Shown one piece after another: positions 1-8,372 of a stretch of 52,821 bases of DNA. This stretch comes from Bacteroidales bacterium UBA5762 (GTDB taxonomy: Bacteria; Bacteroidota; Bacteroidia; Bacteroidales; TTA-H9), in contig DIEY01000001.1 in NCBI GenBank assembly GCA_002418865.1, positions 9,795 through 62,615 of the forward strand. The letters are read 5' to 3'. Made by a program: the position numbers and the translations under genes. Each line of letters begins with the position of its first letter. Position 1 is the stretch's first letter. The notes beneath the pieces are model-generated. The model saw only the letters and a list, made by a program, of their open reading frames with translations, was not told the DNA's origin and made no database searches.

Positions 1-336
1 CAAGCCACTTTTACATTGGCGACTACCGAATCCTACAAGAAAAGCGACGGCCAGCGAATCGATCAAACTGAATGGCACAATATAGTGCTGTGGAGAGGTC
101 TGGCCGAAATTGCTGAAAAGTACCTCCACAAAGGCGATATGATTTATCTGGAAGGAAAAATCAGACGCCGGGAATATGAAGACCAAGGACAAAAAAAGTA
201 CTTCTACGCGATTCAAGGTGATAATTTTACCATCTTAAGTCCTAAGAAGGAAGGTGCACCTCAGATTAGTGAAGCCACCGAACCTGATGTCGAGATTCCC
301 CCTATTGAAGGCGGTACTGACGATTTACCATTCTAA
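1..336 (+). CDS. ssb: single-stranded DNA-binding protein (partial, 5' end outside window)
   Basis: SSB coats single-stranded DNA during replication, repair and recombination. The frame is open from base 1, so the N-terminus lies outside the window. The visible 111 residues contain the OB-fold core with TEWHNIV and IYLEGKIRRREYEDQ-type strands. They end in the acidic tail DDLPF, the SSB tip that recruits partner proteins. The TTG at base 16 is not taken as the start because the preceding residues (QATFTL) continue the family alignment. The gldE gene follows after about 200 bases, and ssb-gldE-gldD is an arrangement known from gliding Bacteroidota. Confidence 0.92.
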   Translation, partial: QATFTLATTESYKKSDGQRIDQTEWHNIVLWRGLAEIAEKYLHKGDMIYLEGKIRRREYEDQGQKKYFYAIQGDNFTILSPKKEGAPQISEATEPDVEIPPIEGGTDDLPF

Positions 337-479
337 GATTCTACTTCTGGTATTTCATCCTGATTTGGAATTTGTCTTCTTTTCAAGAAAATTTCCAAGA
401 TATTAGTTAAATGCTTTATTTGCAGAACTAACTTCAAAAAATTCGAGGAATTTTTAAGAGGAAAATTTCTAATTTTTGA

Positions 480-487
480 TAACTTTG
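480..487 (+). promoter_or_regulatory. possible -7 promoter element upstream of gldE
   Basis: TAACTTTG matches the Bacteroidota -7 consensus TAnnTTTG and lies 53 bases before the gldE start. No TTTG (-33) sits at the expected distance. Such octamers are common in AT-rich DNA, so support is modest. Confidence 0.3.
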
Positions 488-540
488 CAAAGTTAAAAGC
501 CCGTGTATAAATCTTGAAACGGGAATAAACTGAATCGTGC

Positions 541-1905
541 TTGGAAATTTTGTCTGTTGTTCTATCCCTTATTGGGAATGATTTAATCTTAAGAGCTATA
601 ATAGCCAGTATATCCCTTAATGTGAGCTTGGGTTTAGTGGCTATTATCATTTTATTAATATGTTCAGGTCTTATCTCTGCCAGTGAAGCCGCTTTTTTTG
701 GGTTAAGCGCATCACAAATCGAAAAAATAAAAAGTTCCAACGAAATCTATTTCCGTAGAGCCTCCATTTTGCTCGATAAACCCGATTTTTTACTCGCTAC
801 TATTCTTATTGCCAACAATTTTATCAATGTTGCTATTGTACTTATTTCTGTTTATGTTACCAACCTTCTAGTTGATGTTCAAGAATATCCATTGGCCACT
901 TTTATTATTCAATCTGTAGTGGTTACGCTCATCATTCTGTTTTTTGGTGAGATAAGCCCAAAGATATATAGCACTCATAAAAAAGAATCTATTATTCGCA
1001 TCATGGCAACTCCCTTGTTCATTTTGGAACAGGCTTTCAAACCTATTAGTATTTTTTTGGTAAAATCAACAGGGATAATTGACAGGAGGTTGAAGAAACG
1101 AGAAGAAGACATTTCATTGAAAGACATTTCTGAAGCCATAAACATTACAGAAACCACTTCCGATAAACACGACGAAGCTCGAATGTACAAAGGCATTGTA
1201 AATTTCGGAAACATTCAGGTCAGAGAAATCATGGTTCCAAGGGTTGATGCAATAGCTGTGAACGATAATACTCCTTACGATGAGTTGTTGCAAATTATCC
1301 GACAATCAGGATATTCACGAATTCCTGTTTATAGTGGTTCACCCGATTCAGTAGTTGGTATTTTATACATCAAAGATTTATTAAAACATCTTGATGAAGG
1401 AAAAGATTACGCTTGGCAGCGACATCTGCGACCGGCATATTATATTCCTGAAAATAAGAAGATTGATTCTCTGCTTGCGGAATTTCAAAGCCAAAAAATT
1501 CATATCGCTATCGTTGTAGATGAATATGGTGGAACATCGGGCATTGTAACCCTCGAGGATATTTTGGAAGAAATCTTCGGAGATATAAGCGATGAGTTCG
1601 ATGAAGAAGAAGATGAAATAAACTATGTGAAAGTCGATGAAAACACATACATCTTTGATGGGAAAATTTTATTGAATGATTTTTGCAGAATTCTTAAAAT
1701 TCGCGAAAATTTATTCGACGAGGTAAGCGGAGAATTCGATACCTTGGCTGGCCTCATCCTTGAACTCGAGGGCAGACTCCCAGCAACAAATGAGGTCATC
1801 TTCTATAAAAATTTCGAGTTTAGAATAGAATCGGCCGATTACAAACGCATAAAAAAAGTCAGGGTTACCTATCATTACGAAGAAGAGGAGGGAAGAGAAA
1901 ATTAA
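541..1905 (+). CDS. gldE: GldE, gliding-motility-associated CBS/CorC-type membrane protein
   Basis: The 454-residue protein has the layout of HlyC/CorC (CNNM-type) proteins. An N-terminal DUF21 membrane region has hydrophobic segments at about 30-50, 90-110 and 120-140. A pair of CBS domains spans about 200-330 (REIMVPR and VDEYGGTSGIVTLEDILEEI are visible), and a CorC_HlyC domain lies at about 345-445. The family is linked to divalent-cation transport. The Bacteroidota member next to gldD is called GldE and is associated with gliding and T9SS function, but its activity is not settled. The start is TTG at 541; the frame is closed by a stop at 526 and there is no in-frame ATG nearby. The stop overlaps the gldD start by one base (TAATG), which implies translational coupling. 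Confidence 0.88.
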   Translation: MEILSVVLSLIGNDLILRAIIASISLNVSLGLVAIIILLICSGLISASEAAFFGLSASQIEKIKSSNEIYFRRASILLDKPDFLLATILIANNFINVAIVLISVYVTNLLVDVQEYPLATFIIQSVVVTLIILFFGEISPKIYSTHKKESIIRIMATPLFILEQAFKPISIFLVKSTGIIDRRLKKREEDISLKDISEAINITETTSDKHDEARMYKGIVNFGNIQVREIMVPRVDAIAVNDNTPYDELLQIIRQSGYSRIPVYSGSPDSVVGILYIKDLLKHLDEGKDYAWQRHLRPAYYIPENKKIDSLLAEFQSQKIHIAIVVDEYGGTSGIVTLEDILEEIFGDISDEFDEEEDEINYVKVDENTYIFDGKILLNDFCRILKIRENLFDEVSGEFDTLAGLILELEGRLPATNEVIFYKNFEFRIESADYKRIKKVRVTYHYEEEEGREN

Positions 1906-2516
1906 TGTATCAACGCGTCATACTTTTTATGTTTCAAACCATACTATTGGCAGTACTTGTCTCTTCTTGCCATCATCAACCTATTCCTAAGCCTAAAGGT
2001 TTTTTGCGTATCGACTTACCACAAAAATCATATCAAAATTTTGATACTGCTTTCCCTTATTCTTTTCAATACCCTACCTATAGCTTCATAAAACCAGCTC
2101 AAAAACCGGTCGAAAACCCTTACTGGATCGATATTGTTCTCCCTAAGTTCAAGGCAACGATTTATCTCAGCTATAAACCCATACATGATAATTTACGCCA
2201 ATATACCGAAGATTCCCGTACTTTTGTGATGAAACACATTCCTAAGGCTTCTTCCATCGAAGAATTCGTTGTAGAGAATCCTGAAAATAATGTTTATGGG
2301 CTTATCTGGCTGATCAAGGGACAAGAAGCAGCTTCCCCCTGCCAATTCTATCTTACCGATAGTAACTTCCATTTTTTAAGAGGCGCTCTGTATTACGACT
2401 TTTATCCCAATAATGATTCTCTATCCCCTATTACGGATTTTCTGATTTTAGATATTCAACATATAGCTCAAACATTGAAATGGGGAAACACTGCCTACAA
2501 CTCGGCATCGAAATAA
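1905..2516 (+). CDS. gldD: GldD, gliding-motility lipoprotein
   Basis: This 203-residue protein begins with a lipoprotein signal peptide whose lipobox is VSSC, with the lipidated cysteine at about residue 22. It should therefore be membrane-anchored in the cell envelope. The segment after the cysteine (PKPKGFLRIDLP) and the length fit GldD. In Flavobacterium johnsoniae GldD is one of the Gld lipoproteins required for gliding and for the T9SS; its molecular role is unclear. The gene is coupled to gldE by a one-base overlap. A T9SS-exported peptidase follows almost directly, so the three genes probably form an operon. Identification rests on family resemblance and the gldE neighbour. Confidence 0.88.
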   Translation: MYQRVILFMFQTILLAVLVSSCHHQPIPKPKGFLRIDLPQKSYQNFDTAFPYSFQYPTYSFIKPAQKPVENPYWIDIVLPKFKATIYLSYKPIHDNLRQYTEDSRTFVMKHIPKASSIEEFVVENPENNVYGLIWLIKGQEAASPCQFYLTDSNFHFLRGALYYDFYPNNDSLSPITDFLILDIQHIAQTLKWGNTAYNSASK

Positions 2517-2518
2517 AA

Positions 2519-4867
2519 TTGCTGAAAAGATGGTTCACAACCTGTTGTCTGCTATTGTTTGCTTTTTTTGTGCAGGCTCAGATAAAATATTCGAGAATAG
2601 AGTTAGAAAAGGGCTATCTGATAGAATTGGCCAAACAAGGCATGGCTGTTGATGATGGCGTTATTACGGAAGATAATAAACTCATAATAGAACTCTCAGA
2701 GATTGAGTTGCAAAAACTCAATCAAATCGGAATTCCCTATAAGGTTGTGATCGACAATGTTACAGAATTTTATGTCGAAAGAAACCGCAAACAAAGTAAA
2801 AACATTCAAAACATCGATGATATTCCTGTTCCTGCAGGATTTTCGTTGGGTTCGATGGGAGGTTACTGTACTCTTTCACAAATATATATGCATCTCGATA
2901 CTATGCATGCCAGATATCCTCAACTCATCAGCGCAAAACAAAGTTTGGGTAGTCAGACTACACAACAAGGGCGTCAGCTTTATTGGGTAAAGATTTCTGA
3001 CCATCCTGATATGGCTGAAAACGAGAACAGGATTTTATTTACGGCTCTTCATCATGCACGTGAACCCATTGGTATGCAACAAATGTTATTTTTCATGTAT
3101 TATCTCTTAGAAAATTATGATTCCAACTCATATATTCACCAACTTCTGGATACGACTGAGATTTTTTTTATTCCTTGTGTGAATCCCGATGGATATGAAT
3201 TTAACCATCAAGTGAGTCCTAATGGTGGAGGAATGTGGAGGAAAAATCGACGTGAGAATCCGGATAACAGTTACGGCGTGGATTTGAACCGAAATTATGG
3301 ATATATGTGGGGTTACGATAATTTGGGTTCGAGTCCTGTCCCTTCGAGTGAAATTTATCGTGGGCCTTTTGCCTTTTCAGAACCCGAAATACAGATGATT
3401 AGAGATTTCGCTCAACTACATGACTTCTCTCTCGTTTTTAATTACCATGCCTATAGCAACACCCTATTATATCCTTGGGGTTTTATTGAAGATACCACAA
3501 GCGAAAACAATATTTTTAAAAACTTTGCCTTTAAACTTACCGATTATAATGCATGTGCTTATGGGCAAGCCAGCCTTATGCTTTATTTGGTAAATGGCAA
3601 TTCTGATGATTGGTTCTACGCTGGCCAACTCAATCAACAAAAGGCTTTTTCATTTACACCAGAAATAGGCGATAATAATCAGGGATTTTGGCCAAGTTTC
3701 GACCAAATCATTCCTTTATGTCAAGACCAAGTTAGTGCGAATCTTTTAGCCATTCGTTTGGGGAGCCGTTACGGTGAAATTAGTCAACACAACGAACTAT
3801 TTTTTTCTCAAAATCAATCATATATCAGTTTTCAGTTCAAGCGTTATGGACTCGAAGAAGGTGTTACTTATAAAGTTACTATACAACCCTTAAGTAATCT
3901 GGTTGAATCAGTGGGTCAACCCGTTTATTTCATTCAGCCAGAATTACTTGTTTCTTATATTGATAGCATATCCTTTTCTGTTTCTCAGAATATTTTGCCA
4001 GGTGATGAAATAAAACTTCTTTTAACGCTTGACGATGGTTATTTCACTCATTCCGATACACTTACTTTAATCTTTGGTGTTCCCTATCCCATTTTTTCCG
4101 ACGATTGCTCAACCATGGAAAACTGGTCGTCGAACAAATGGGGCAACAATAGTTTTGTTTACAACAGCCCACCCGCCTCCATTACCGACTCACCCGTTGG
4201 AAATTATTCAAGCAACGCCAATACTTCTATAATATCTTCTCAAGAATTCGATTTAACCGATGCCAAGGCAGCAATGCTTTCATATCATACCTTATGGGAT
4301 ATAGAGCGGCGTTACGATTTCATACAGGTACTTGCTTCTGTCGATCAAGGTCAACAATGGGTTCCTTTAATGGGCAAATATACTTCGCTAAGTTCGAATC
4401 CTCTGGTGATGGACCAACCCGTTTATCAAGGAAGCAACCTTGAGTGGGTGAAGGAAGAAATTAATTTAAACCGCTTCACAGGTCAAAAACTAAAAATCAA
4501 ATTTGTCCTCAAATCAAATCAATTTATCAACAAAGATGGGTTCTATTTTGATGATTTTTCAGTACAAATTATTGATAAAAGCACAGGAATAAATCCATCA
4601 GAACAAAATAATCGAATTCTTTATACAATATTCCCCAATCCTGCCAAAGATGCAGTACATATTAGCATCGGTCATTCTATTACAGCCCAAAGTATAGAAG
4701 TCAGCCTCTATGATATTTTTGGCAAATTGTTTTTGCGCCAGGTTTTTCCTAATTCAATCCATCGAATAGATTTAAACCTTGCAAACCTGCCTTCAGGACT
4801 CTATTTTATAAGTATTGAAGCTGCTGGCGAGCCAGTTATATGGGAGAAACTTCTTGTTTTACACTAA
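2519..4867 (+). CDS. secreted M14 zinc carboxypeptidase with T9SS sorting domain
   Basis: This is a 782-residue exported metallopeptidase. I place the start at TTG 2519, because from there the protein begins with a clean signal peptide (KR, then a hydrophobic run ending FVQAQ). A start at 2480 would put 13 unrelated residues in front and overlap gldD. The M14 zinc ligands are visible: HAREP (His179 and Glu182), NYHAYS (His310) and the catalytic Glu in FTPEIGD (Glu382). VDLNRNYGYMWG is a further family motif. A beta-sandwich region follows at about 540-690. The last ~80 residues (FPNPAKD, then LPSGLYFISI) are a type A T9SS C-terminal sorting domain, so the enzyme should cross the outer membrane and be surface-attached or released. 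It lies two bases after gldD. Confidence 0.9.
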   Translation: MLKRWFTTCCLLLFAFFVQAQIKYSRIELEKGYLIELAKQGMAVDDGVITEDNKLIIELSEIELQKLNQIGIPYKVVIDNVTEFYVERNRKQSKNIQNIDDIPVPAGFSLGSMGGYCTLSQIYMHLDTMHARYPQLISAKQSLGSQTTQQGRQLYWVKISDHPDMAENENRILFTALHHAREPIGMQQMLFFMYYLLENYDSNSYIHQLLDTTEIFFIPCVNPDGYEFNHQVSPNGGGMWRKNRRENPDNSYGVDLNRNYGYMWGYDNLGSSPVPSSEIYRGPFAFSEPEIQMIRDFAQLHDFSLVFNYHAYSNTLLYPWGFIEDTTSENNIFKNFAFKLTDYNACAYGQASLMLYLVNGNSDDWFYAGQLNQQKAFSFTPEIGDNNQGFWPSFDQIIPLCQDQVSANLLAIRLGSRYGEISQHNELFFSQNQSYISFQFKRYGLEEGVTYKVTIQPLSNLVESVGQPVYFIQPELLVSYIDSISFSVSQNILPGDEIKLLLTLDDGYFTHSDTLTLIFGVPYPIFSDDCSTMENWSSNKWGNNSFVYNSPPASITDSPVGNYSSNANTSIISSQEFDLTDAKAAMLSYHTLWDIERRYDFIQVLASVDQGQQWVPLMGKYTSLSSNPLVMDQPVYQGSNLEWVKEEINLNRFTGQKLKIKFVLKSNQFINKDGFYFDDFSVQIIDKSTGINPSEQNNRILYTIFPNPAKDAVHISIGHSITAQSIEVSLYDIFGKLFLRQVFPNSIHRIDLNLANLPSGLYFISIEAAGEPVIWEKLLVLH

Positions 4868-5039
4868 GACAAAAGGAATTATTATTTTGCTTCAAGTAAT
4901 TGGCTAAACCAAACATTTGTTTATGTGGCTGTTGTCTCTAATCCTTGCCGATTATAAGATTAGGAGAATAAAAAGATAAGGAAAGAATTGGGCTAATAAG
5001 TTTCTAAATCACATTGGGTCTCAATCCGATAAAAAACTC

Positions 5040-5072
5040 AGACCTAATAGGATTCCTAAACCTGTTAGGTCT
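5040..5072. terminator. inverted repeat between convergent genes, possible bidirectional terminator
   Basis: AGACCTAA (5040-5047) and TTAGGTCT (5065-5072) form an 8-bp perfect stem with a 17-base loop. It lies between the convergent ends of the M14 peptidase gene and trpS and is followed on the + strand by a T-rich stretch. The long loop makes this a moderate candidate. Confidence 0.35.
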
Positions 5073-5085
5073 ATTCTTATATTTT

Positions 5086-6081
5086 TCAAAATGGCAGAAA
5101 ACCAATAATTTCTCTTACTTCGTGTATGGTTTTTTGTGCACTGGCGCGAGCCTTGGCTGCTCCTTCAGTTGCTACCTTGTGCAGATAATCATTATCTGCA
5201 TCAAGTTGTAAAATTTTTTCACGAAAAGGTGTAGTAAATTGGATAATATCTTCGGCAAGTTGTTTTTTCAGATCGCCATAGCGTATTTTGCAATTATCGT
5301 ATTGTTCTTCGAAATATGCTACGGTGTCAGGTGAGGAAACTATTTTTAAGAGGGTAAAGAGGTTTTGAATGGGTTCTGATTTTTTTTGATGAGGTTGAGT
5401 GGGTCCAGCATCGGTAACGGCACGCATAACTTTTTTTCTGATTGTTTCGGGATCGTCACTTAAGAAAATGGCATTAGCTTCGCCTTCTGATTTTCCCATC
5501 TTTCCGCTTCCATCCAGACCAGGAATTCTTATTAGATTTTTTTCAGGGCTGTAAGCTTGAGGTTCGGGGAAATAATCAACATGATAAAGGCGGTTGAAGC
5601 GATTGGCGAAGGTGCGGGTCATTTCCAAATGTTGTTCTTGATCTTTTCCCACAGGGACCTTATGTGCTTTATGAATAATGATATCAGCGGCCATGAGCAC
5701 GGGGTAAGTGAGTAAGCCAGCGTTGATGTTATCGGGTTGTTTGCGGGCTTTCTCTTTGAAAGAAGTTACCCTTTGAAGTTCACCAAGATAGGCATTCATA
5801 TTGAGTAGAAGATATAGCTCGGCCACTTCAGGAAGATCGCTTTGAATATAGATGGTTGATTTTTCGGGGTCGAGGCCTGAAGCCAAATAATTGATCAACA
5901 CCCGTTTTACATTATAATGTAGATTATTAGGTGTTGGATGAGTTGTGAGGGAATGATAATCGGCTATAAAGAAAAAACACCGATAATCTTCCTGCATTTT
6001 TACGAAGTTTTTAATTGCACCGAAGTAATTTCCAAGGTGCAATTCACCGGTTGGGCGAATACCACTAACAACTGTTTCCAT
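5086..6081 (-). CDS. trpS: tryptophan--tRNA ligase
   Basis: Class I aminoacyl-tRNA synthetase that charges tRNA-Trp in the cytoplasm. The HIGH-type signature is GELHLGNY at residues 12-19 and the KMSKS-type loop is KMGKS at 194-198. VSGIRPTG at the N-terminus and PVGKDQ in the middle are typical of TrpRS. The length of 331 residues is normal for a bacterial TrpRS. I chose the ATG at 6081; starting five codons earlier would add residues absent from the family, which normally begins METVVSG-like. The RNase G gene lies upstream on the same strand, but an intrinsic terminator separates them. Confidence 0.95.
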   Translation of the reverse strand: METVVSGIRPTGELHLGNYFGAIKNFVKMQEDYRCFFFIADYHSLTTHPTPNNLHYNVKRVLINYLASGLDPEKSTIYIQSDLPEVAELYLLLNMNAYLGELQRVTSFKEKARKQPDNINAGLLTYPVLMAADIIIHKAHKVPVGKDQEQHLEMTRTFANRFNRLYHVDYFPEPQAYSPEKNLIRIPGLDGSGKMGKSEGEANAIFLSDDPETIRKKVMRAVTDAGPTQPHQKKSEPIQNLFTLLKIVSSPDTVAYFEEQYDNCKIRYGDLKKQLAEDIIQFTTPFREKILQLDADNDYLHKVATEGAAKARASAQKTIHEVREIIGFLPF

Positions 6082-6094
6082 GCTGCGAAAGTAC

Positions 6095-6119
6095 AAAAAA
6101 GCCCGGAATAGTTCCGGGC
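6095..6119 (-). terminator. intrinsic terminator of the RNase G gene
   Basis: On the minus strand an 8-bp perfect GC-rich stem (GCCCGGAA pairs with TTCCGGGC, 6101-6119) with a three-base loop is followed immediately by six T residues (6095-6100). It sits 31 bases beyond the rng stop codon. This is the clearest rho-independent terminator in the window. Confidence 0.78.
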
Positions 6120-6150
6120 AAGATGAACTTATGCAAATGGCGAATGATGC

Positions 6151-7701
6151 CTAAATTCTGATTTCGTCGCCTTTATTGTTGAAAAAACGATATTCGATCA
6201 TGTGAAAAGATTTATTGCCAGATATGGAAATCCATTTCTTGAATTTGGAAGCCCAGCGCAGCTGAATAGAAGGGAATCCTTTAGTAAGATAGGCGTATAC
6301 ATAAGGATGAACGCATAGTTTGATACGTTTTTCATTTTGTTCTTGAATGAGATAACGTATTTTGTTTTCTATTTCATCTATGAGTATGATACTGGGTTTT
6401 ATCTGACCTGTTCCCATGCAGGCGGGGCAAAGTTCGAGTACTTCGACGTTAGTTTCGGGTCTGACGCGCTGCCTAGTAATTTGAATAAGCCCGAATTTGC
6501 TTGGAGGCAGTATAGTATGTTTTGCCCTGTCTTTAGCCATTTCTTCTTTAAGATGCTCATATAATTTTTTGCGATTTTGAGGGATCACCATATCGATGAA
6601 GTCCACTACAATGATACCTCCCAAATCGCGAAGACGGAGTTGACGAGCCACTTCTGTGGCGGCTTCCAAGTTAACTTCCAGTGCATTGGTTTCCTGGTCG
6701 CTGTCCTTTTTTGCTCTGTGCCCACTATTTACATCTATCACATGAAAAGCCTCGGTACGTTCTATAATCAGATAAATTCCACTGCTAATAGTAACAGTAC
6801 GTCCAAATGAGTTTTTTATCTGCTTATCTACCCCAAAGTATTCAAATATGGGGATTTTTCCTTTATAAAGCTTAACGATATTCAATTTATCTGGTGCAAT
6901 GGTTTGAATAAAGTTGCGTGTTTCCTCATAGAGTTCGGGGTCGTTGATGTAAATATTGTTGAAAGATTCGTTGAGCAAGTCACGCAATAGTGCAGAAGTA
7001 CGGTCAATTTCACTGATAAGTTTCTGGGGAGGTTTGGCTTCCGAGAGTTTTTTCATCATCATTTCCCATTTTGCCATCAATGTTTTTAGGTCGGCATCGA
7101 GATCAGCTACCATTTTACCTTCGGCAACTGTGCGAATGATGATTCCAAAATTATTTGGCCGGATACTAGTCACTAAACGTTTGAGACGATTGCGTTCTTC
7201 TTGGCTTTTTATTTTTTGAGATACAGATACACGATTGGAGAAAGGGACTAAAACCAAATATCTACCTGCAAACGAAATCTCGGAAGTAACTCTTGGCCCC
7301 TTGGTTGAGATGGGTTCTTTTGCAATTTGAACGAGAACAGGTTGATTTGGAGAAAGAACCTCCGTAATTTTTCCGTTTTTTTCTATATCGGCTTCAGGCT
7401 GGAAATCAGATAAATCAGCATGAAAACGTTTCCCACTCATTATTTGGCGGGTAAGTTTATTAAGCGATTGGATTTGTGGCCCAAGATCGAGATAATGAAG
7501 AAAAGCATCTTTCTCATAACCAATATTAATAAAGGCAGCATTAAGACCAGTCATGAGTTTTTTAACTCTTCCCAAGTAAATATCGCCAACAGCATAATTA
7601 TTGTTCATCTTCTCCTGATGAAGCTCAACTAAGCTTTTATCTTCTAAAAGTGCTAAGGAAACTTCATTGGAGTTGGCATCAATAATTAATTCTCTGGTCA
7701 C
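6151..7701 (-). CDS. rng: ribonuclease G/E family endoribonuclease
   Basis: This 516-residue endoribonuclease is probably involved in rRNA 5' processing and mRNA decay. It has an S1-like RNA-binding region near residues 35-130 (YLGRV, AAFINIG). The catalytic Mg-binding aspartates are seen in HVIDVNSG (Asp323) and VVDFIDM (Asp367), matching the RNase E Asp303/Asp346 pair. A zinc-link CPAC motif is present at Cys425-Cys428. It lacks the long disordered degradosome scaffold of E. coli RNase E, so it is RNase G-like in size. The 151-base space upstream, facing the mS38-like gene, carries two inverted repeats that could regulate it. An intrinsic terminator follows the stop. Confidence 0.93.
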   Translation of the reverse strand: MTRELIIDANSNEVSLALLEDKSLVELHQEKMNNNYAVGDIYLGRVKKLMTGLNAAFINIGYEKDAFLHYLDLGPQIQSLNKLTRQIMSGKRFHADLSDFQPEADIEKNGKITEVLSPNQPVLVQIAKEPISTKGPRVTSEISFAGRYLVLVPFSNRVSVSQKIKSQEERNRLKRLVTSIRPNNFGIIIRTVAEGKMVADLDADLKTLMAKWEMMMKKLSEAKPPQKLISEIDRTSALLRDLLNESFNNIYINDPELYEETRNFIQTIAPDKLNIVKLYKGKIPIFEYFGVDKQIKNSFGRTVTISSGIYLIIERTEAFHVIDVNSGHRAKKDSDQETNALEVNLEAATEVARQLRLRDLGGIIVVDFIDMVIPQNRKKLYEHLKEEMAKDRAKHTILPPSKFGLIQITRQRVRPETNVEVLELCPACMGTGQIKPSIILIDEIENKIRYLIQEQNEKRIKLCVHPYVYAYLTKGFPSIQLRWASKFKKWISISGNKSFHMIEYRFFNNKGDEIRI

Positions 7702-7786
7702 GCTGTTAGGTAATTAAAGTTTATAGTGAAATATGCTGAGAATGAAAGTTAGCATTGAAGTTTCATCTCAGACTTTTACTTTTCTA

Positions 7787-7829
7787 AAACTATTATACAA
7801 TGCAGAGGTTTTGCATTGTATAATAGTTT
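7787..7829. repeat. perfect 18-bp inverted repeat (hairpin) between the mS38-like gene and rng
   Basis: Arms at 7787-7804 and 7812-7829 are perfectly complementary over 18 bp around a 7-base loop. On the minus strand the hairpin lies 24 bases after the stop of the small basic gene and about 86 bases before the rng start. The bases after it on the minus strand (TTTTAG) give only a weak U-tract. It could be a terminator or a structured leader of rng. A second, imperfect inverted repeat (about 7738-7769) lies between it and rng. Confidence 0.6.
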
Positions 7830-7852
7830 AAAGTAGTTTAAAAATCAGGCTG

Positions 7853-7945
7853 TTATAATTTCTTTTTATGCCGATTCTTTCTTAAGCGTTTCTTACGCTT
7901 ATGCGTTGCCATTTTATGCCTTTTTCTTTTTTTACCGCTTGGCAT
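7853..7945 (-). CDS. 30-residue basic AURKAIP1/COX24-domain (mS38-like) protein
   Basis: A short frame encodes MPSGKKRKRHKMATHKRKKR followed by LRKNRHKKKL. It is 30 residues, more than half Lys, Arg or His. This is the highly conserved mini-protein found across Bacteroidota and annotated as an AURKAIP1/COX24-domain protein, related to the C-terminus of mitochondrial ribosomal protein mS38. A ribosomal role is inferred from that relationship and the composition. It lies only 19 bases after the HU stop codon on the same strand and was probably transcribed with HU. The frame is complete (ATG at 7945, TAA at 7853-7855), and the sequence is too conserved in my recollection to be chance. Confidence 0.82.
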   Translation of the reverse strand: MPSGKKRKRHKMATHKRKKRLRKNRHKKKL

Positions 7946-7964
7946 CTTTTAATGTTTTGAGAGT

Positions 7965-8249
7965 TTATTTTACGTTGTTTTTTACCTCATTCACGAAGGT
8001 CTTGGCCGGCTTGAATGAGGGAATGTTATGGGCTGGAATAATAATCGTAGTATTTTTCGAAATGTTACGACCTGTTTTCTCGGCCCTTCTTTTTATTACA
8101 AAACTTCCAAATCCTCTCAAATAAACATTCTCACCATTGACCATGGCTTTCTTGATAGTATCCATGAAAGCTTCTACAATTTGCTGTACAGCAACCTTCT
8201 CAACATTGGTTTTGTTGGCAATTTCGGCAACAATTTCTGCTTTTGTCAT
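7965..8249 (-). CDS. HU-family DNA-binding protein
   Basis: The 94-residue nucleoid protein belongs to the HU/IHF family and should bind and bend DNA as a dimer. The N-terminal helices (MTKAEIVAEIA) and the family signature around GENVYLRGFGSFVIKRR are intact. The beta-arm region (GRNISKNTTIIIPA) ends with HNIPSFKPAK. It is divergent from mutY and has its own well-formed promoter at 8294-8323. The small mS38-like gene follows after 19 bases. HU beside mutY is a common Bacteroidota arrangement. Confidence 0.94.
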   Translation of the reverse strand: MTKAEIVAEIANKTNVEKVAVQQIVEAFMDTIKKAMVNGENVYLRGFGSFVIKRRAEKTGRNISKNTTIIIPAHNIPSFKPAKTFVNEVKNNVK

Positions 8250-8293
8250 ATCTAAAAATTTTAAAGGTTTGATTATTAATTCCTAATGGGCTG

Positions 8294-8323
8294 CAAAGAT
8301 AGTAACATTTTTATTTTCACAAA
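8294..8323 (-). promoter_or_regulatory. promoter of the HU gene (Bacteroidota type)
   Basis: On the minus strand TTTG (8320-8323) is followed after 18 bases by TATCTTTG (8294-8301). This matches the Bacteroidota -33 TTTG and -7 TAnnTTTG consensus at close to normal spacing. It leaves a leader of roughly 40 bases before the HU start at 8249. Confidence 0.6.
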
Positions 8324-8355
8324 GTTCTTCAATGTTTTTTTGAAATTTTCTGTGC

Positions 8356-8363
8356 TACCTTTG
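8356..8363 (+). promoter_or_regulatory. possible -7 promoter element of mutY
   Basis: TACCTTTG matches TAnnTTTG and lies 9 bases before the mutY start, which would give a very short leader. The nearest TTTG upstream (ending at 8342) is only 13 bases away, closer than the usual -33 spacing. It is divergent from the HU promoter. Confidence 0.38.
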
Positions 8364-8372
8364 TCATAGCCT

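Noticed and set aside
333..740. 135-residue minus-strand frame across the ssb-gldE gap
   Set aside because: It runs into the gldE coding region on the opposite strand and shows no family resemblance.
5014..5211. plus-strand frame at the end of trpS
   Set aside because: It overlaps trpS on the other strand and has a composition unlike a real gene.
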